Shown here piece after piece: positions 22,696 through 23,820 of a stretch of 23,820 bases of DNA. Source of the stretch: CAYGZQ01 sp964354375 [NCBI: uncultured Planctomycetota bacterium] (GTDB lineage: Bacteria > JAJVIF01 > JAPKYR01); assembly GCA_964354375.1 (NCBI GenBank), contig CAYGZQ010000062.1, forward strand, positions 1-23,820, read 5' to 3'. Position numbers and translations under genes: made by a program. The notes under the pieces were generated by a model. The model had not been told where the DNA came from and did not search any database. It saw nothing but the letters and a program-made list of their open reading frames with translations. The stretch's first letter is position 1. Each line of letters opens with the position of its first letter.

Positions 22696-23820
22696 ATGGC
22701 GATCAAATCAGTCTTCTTGTCTGTTGTATGCGTCTGCATAGTGGCCGCGCTCGGCTGTTCAGGGAGCGGAGCTCCGCTGATGCCCCGGTCGGACGACAAG
22801 GGCCACATCCTCGTTCAGGCATCGGCCGCCGACTCGCACTACCTTCTGTCTTTCAGCTACGTCTCCGTTGACGCTTCCGATCCGGGCGGCATTTCCTGGG
22901 AAGTCGTGCCTGTCCGCGATGCAGCCGCGCACTGGAACATCCTGACCTTCCTCGAAAACGCCCCGTGCTCCGACTGTTTCGCGGTCACCGGAATCACGCC
23001 GTCGGGAGTGGGCACGCTCTACGTGGATGTCCAGTTGGTGCACCCATTCCCGTCGCCCAATCTCACCGGATTCGATGTCCGCGGCATCGCCATGTTCAAC
23101 GCCACCGGCATTTTTCCAACTGCCGGATTGAGCTGGTCCGACAGGGATCTCGGTGATGGGGCGGTAGTGGCGCCGGACGGTTACACCACGCTCTACAACA
23201 GCACCACACTCGGATCCGGCCCCGCCGGACTCGAGGGCTACATGAAGGGTAAATTCGCGACCAAGACCGCCCCGAACGGGCTTCTGAACCCGTTTATGAG
23301 GTTCATCAGTGACGATCCGTCGAACACGCGCAACGCATTCCTGGCCGGCGACACCTTGACGGTCACCTACGAGGTCGACATGCCGAGTTCGGGCTTTGTC
23401 TTCGGCTACGCGATTGACGCCAACTGGGCGCCGCCCCTCAACAAGCCGGTGACAGACCCCATGAACGATTTCGGTCCCGGAGCGAATTGTCCGGAACCGT
23501 GGAAAATCGACGCCTCCAGCTCCCACATCGGACCCTGGGGAGGGGGCGCGGATGTTACGATAGACGTGTATGACCGGCAGGGCAGTGCGTCCCACAAGGC
23601 GCCGGTCCTGGAGTGTCCGGACCTGTTCGACGGCGAGATAACCGCAACATTCGAGATCGGCCTGTCCGGATTCGCCAGATACGCCGCGACAATCAACAAT
23701 GATAAATTGGCTCCCAATGGAACGTACAAATGCCTTATCAGCGTTGAGGACAATTCCAACGACCCTGTGGGCAAACCCTGGCTGGACCTGACCGCGTATC
23801 AGATTATTGATGTAGTTGTG
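22696..23820 (+). CDS. Lipoprotein of unknown function, 3' end beyond the window
   Basis: An open frame of 375 codons that runs off the window without a stop. AAGGGG lies 7 nt before the ATG. The signal peptide is hydrophobic with two cysteines (12, 14) and ends ALGCSG with the likely lipidated Cys21. The mature part is rich in Gly, Pro, Thr and aromatic residues, as in beta-sandwich surface proteins. Distinctive stretches are a C-x2-C pair (Cys91, Cys94) in APCSDCFAVTGITPSG, VHPFPSPNLTGFDVRGIAMF, and FISDDPSNTRNAFLAGDTLTV. I have an impression of similar proteins in uncultivated bacterial genomes but know no function. It is not the same family as the preceding lipoprotein beyond the signal peptide. 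Confidence 0.75.
   Translation, partial: MAIKSVFLSVVCVCIVAALGCSGSGAPLMPRSDDKGHILVQASAADSHYLLSFSYVSVDASDPGGISWEVVPVRDAAAHWNILTFLENAPCSDCFAVTGITPSGVGTLYVDVQLVHPFPSPNLTGFDVRGIAMFNATGIFPTAGLSWSDRDLGDGAVVAPDGYTTLYNSTTLGSGPAGLEGYMKGKFATKTAPNGLLNPFMRFISDDPSNTRNAFLAGDTLTVTYEVDMPSSGFVFGYAIDANWAPPLNKPVTDPMNDFGPGANCPEPWKIDASSSHIGPWGGGADVTIDVYDRQGSASHKAPVLECPDLFDGEITATFEIGLSGFARYAATINNDKLAPNGTYKCLISVEDNSNDPVGKPWLDLTAYQIIDVVV

Noticed and set aside
1-23820. CRISPR arrays, tRNA or rRNA genes, and insertion sequences with transposase
   Set aside because: No regularly spaced direct repeats, no cloverleaf with TTCGA-type arm, and no transposase-like protein was seen on either strand.

Overview
The window looks like the edge of a contig from an uncultivated, fairly GC-rich bacterium. 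It holds no rRNA, tRNA or CRISPR array, so the phylum cannot be fixed from sequence alone. Three or four proteins begin with lipoprotein signal peptides, and a polytopic GT39-like glycosyltransferase and ABC-2 exporters are present, which suggests an envelope rich in secreted lipoproteins. A 38-bp repeat that translates as NHQDTKNTKG is, from general experience, a dispersed repeat of environmental genomes (planctomycete/verrucomicrobial-type and candidate phyla). That is only a loose hint about taxonomy. The first 80 bases are almost pure G/A and are probably an assembly or sequencing artefact.

Layout, left to right. (1) 123-3275 (+): purN, a STAS-domain protein and a heparinase II/III-like lipoprotein, tightly spaced. 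(2) 3318-6940 (+): a serine-biosynthesis group. It has a cross-shaped inverted repeat, a promoter and leader hairpin, a class V aminotransferase, a short SerA without ACT domain, a terminator-like hairpin, then a DUF1015 protein. (3) 6973-9009: an island of lower GC holding one DUF262-DUF1524 (GmrSD/SspE-type) putative anti-phage nuclease with its own promoter, bounded by AGGGTGCC-containing palindromes. (4) 9006-13541 (-): an ABC-2 exporter operon (ATPase, permease, permease) with a consensus promoter, followed downstream by a 106-bp nested palindrome and a multi-pass glycosyltransferase. (5) 13743-21275 (+): an orphan hypC, a very acidic protein of unknown function, and addB-addA for double-strand-break end processing. 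(6) 21338-end (+): two lipoproteins, one with PD40-type beta-propeller repeats and one running off the window.

Main points of interest. The C-terminal nuclease domain of AddA carries a full four-cysteine Fe-S signature in addition to the one in AddB, whereas classical AddAB has it only in AddB. The solo DUF262-DUF1524 gene looks laterally acquired. hypC stands without any hydrogenase genes. Several distinct palindromic or dispersed repeats sit in the intergenic gaps, one in the middle of the ABC operon and one at the very start of addB. At least one gene (21338) has a strong promoter placed so that its mRNA would be leaderless. I see no convincing entirely new multi-gene system. No gene-free stretch exceeds 300 bases.
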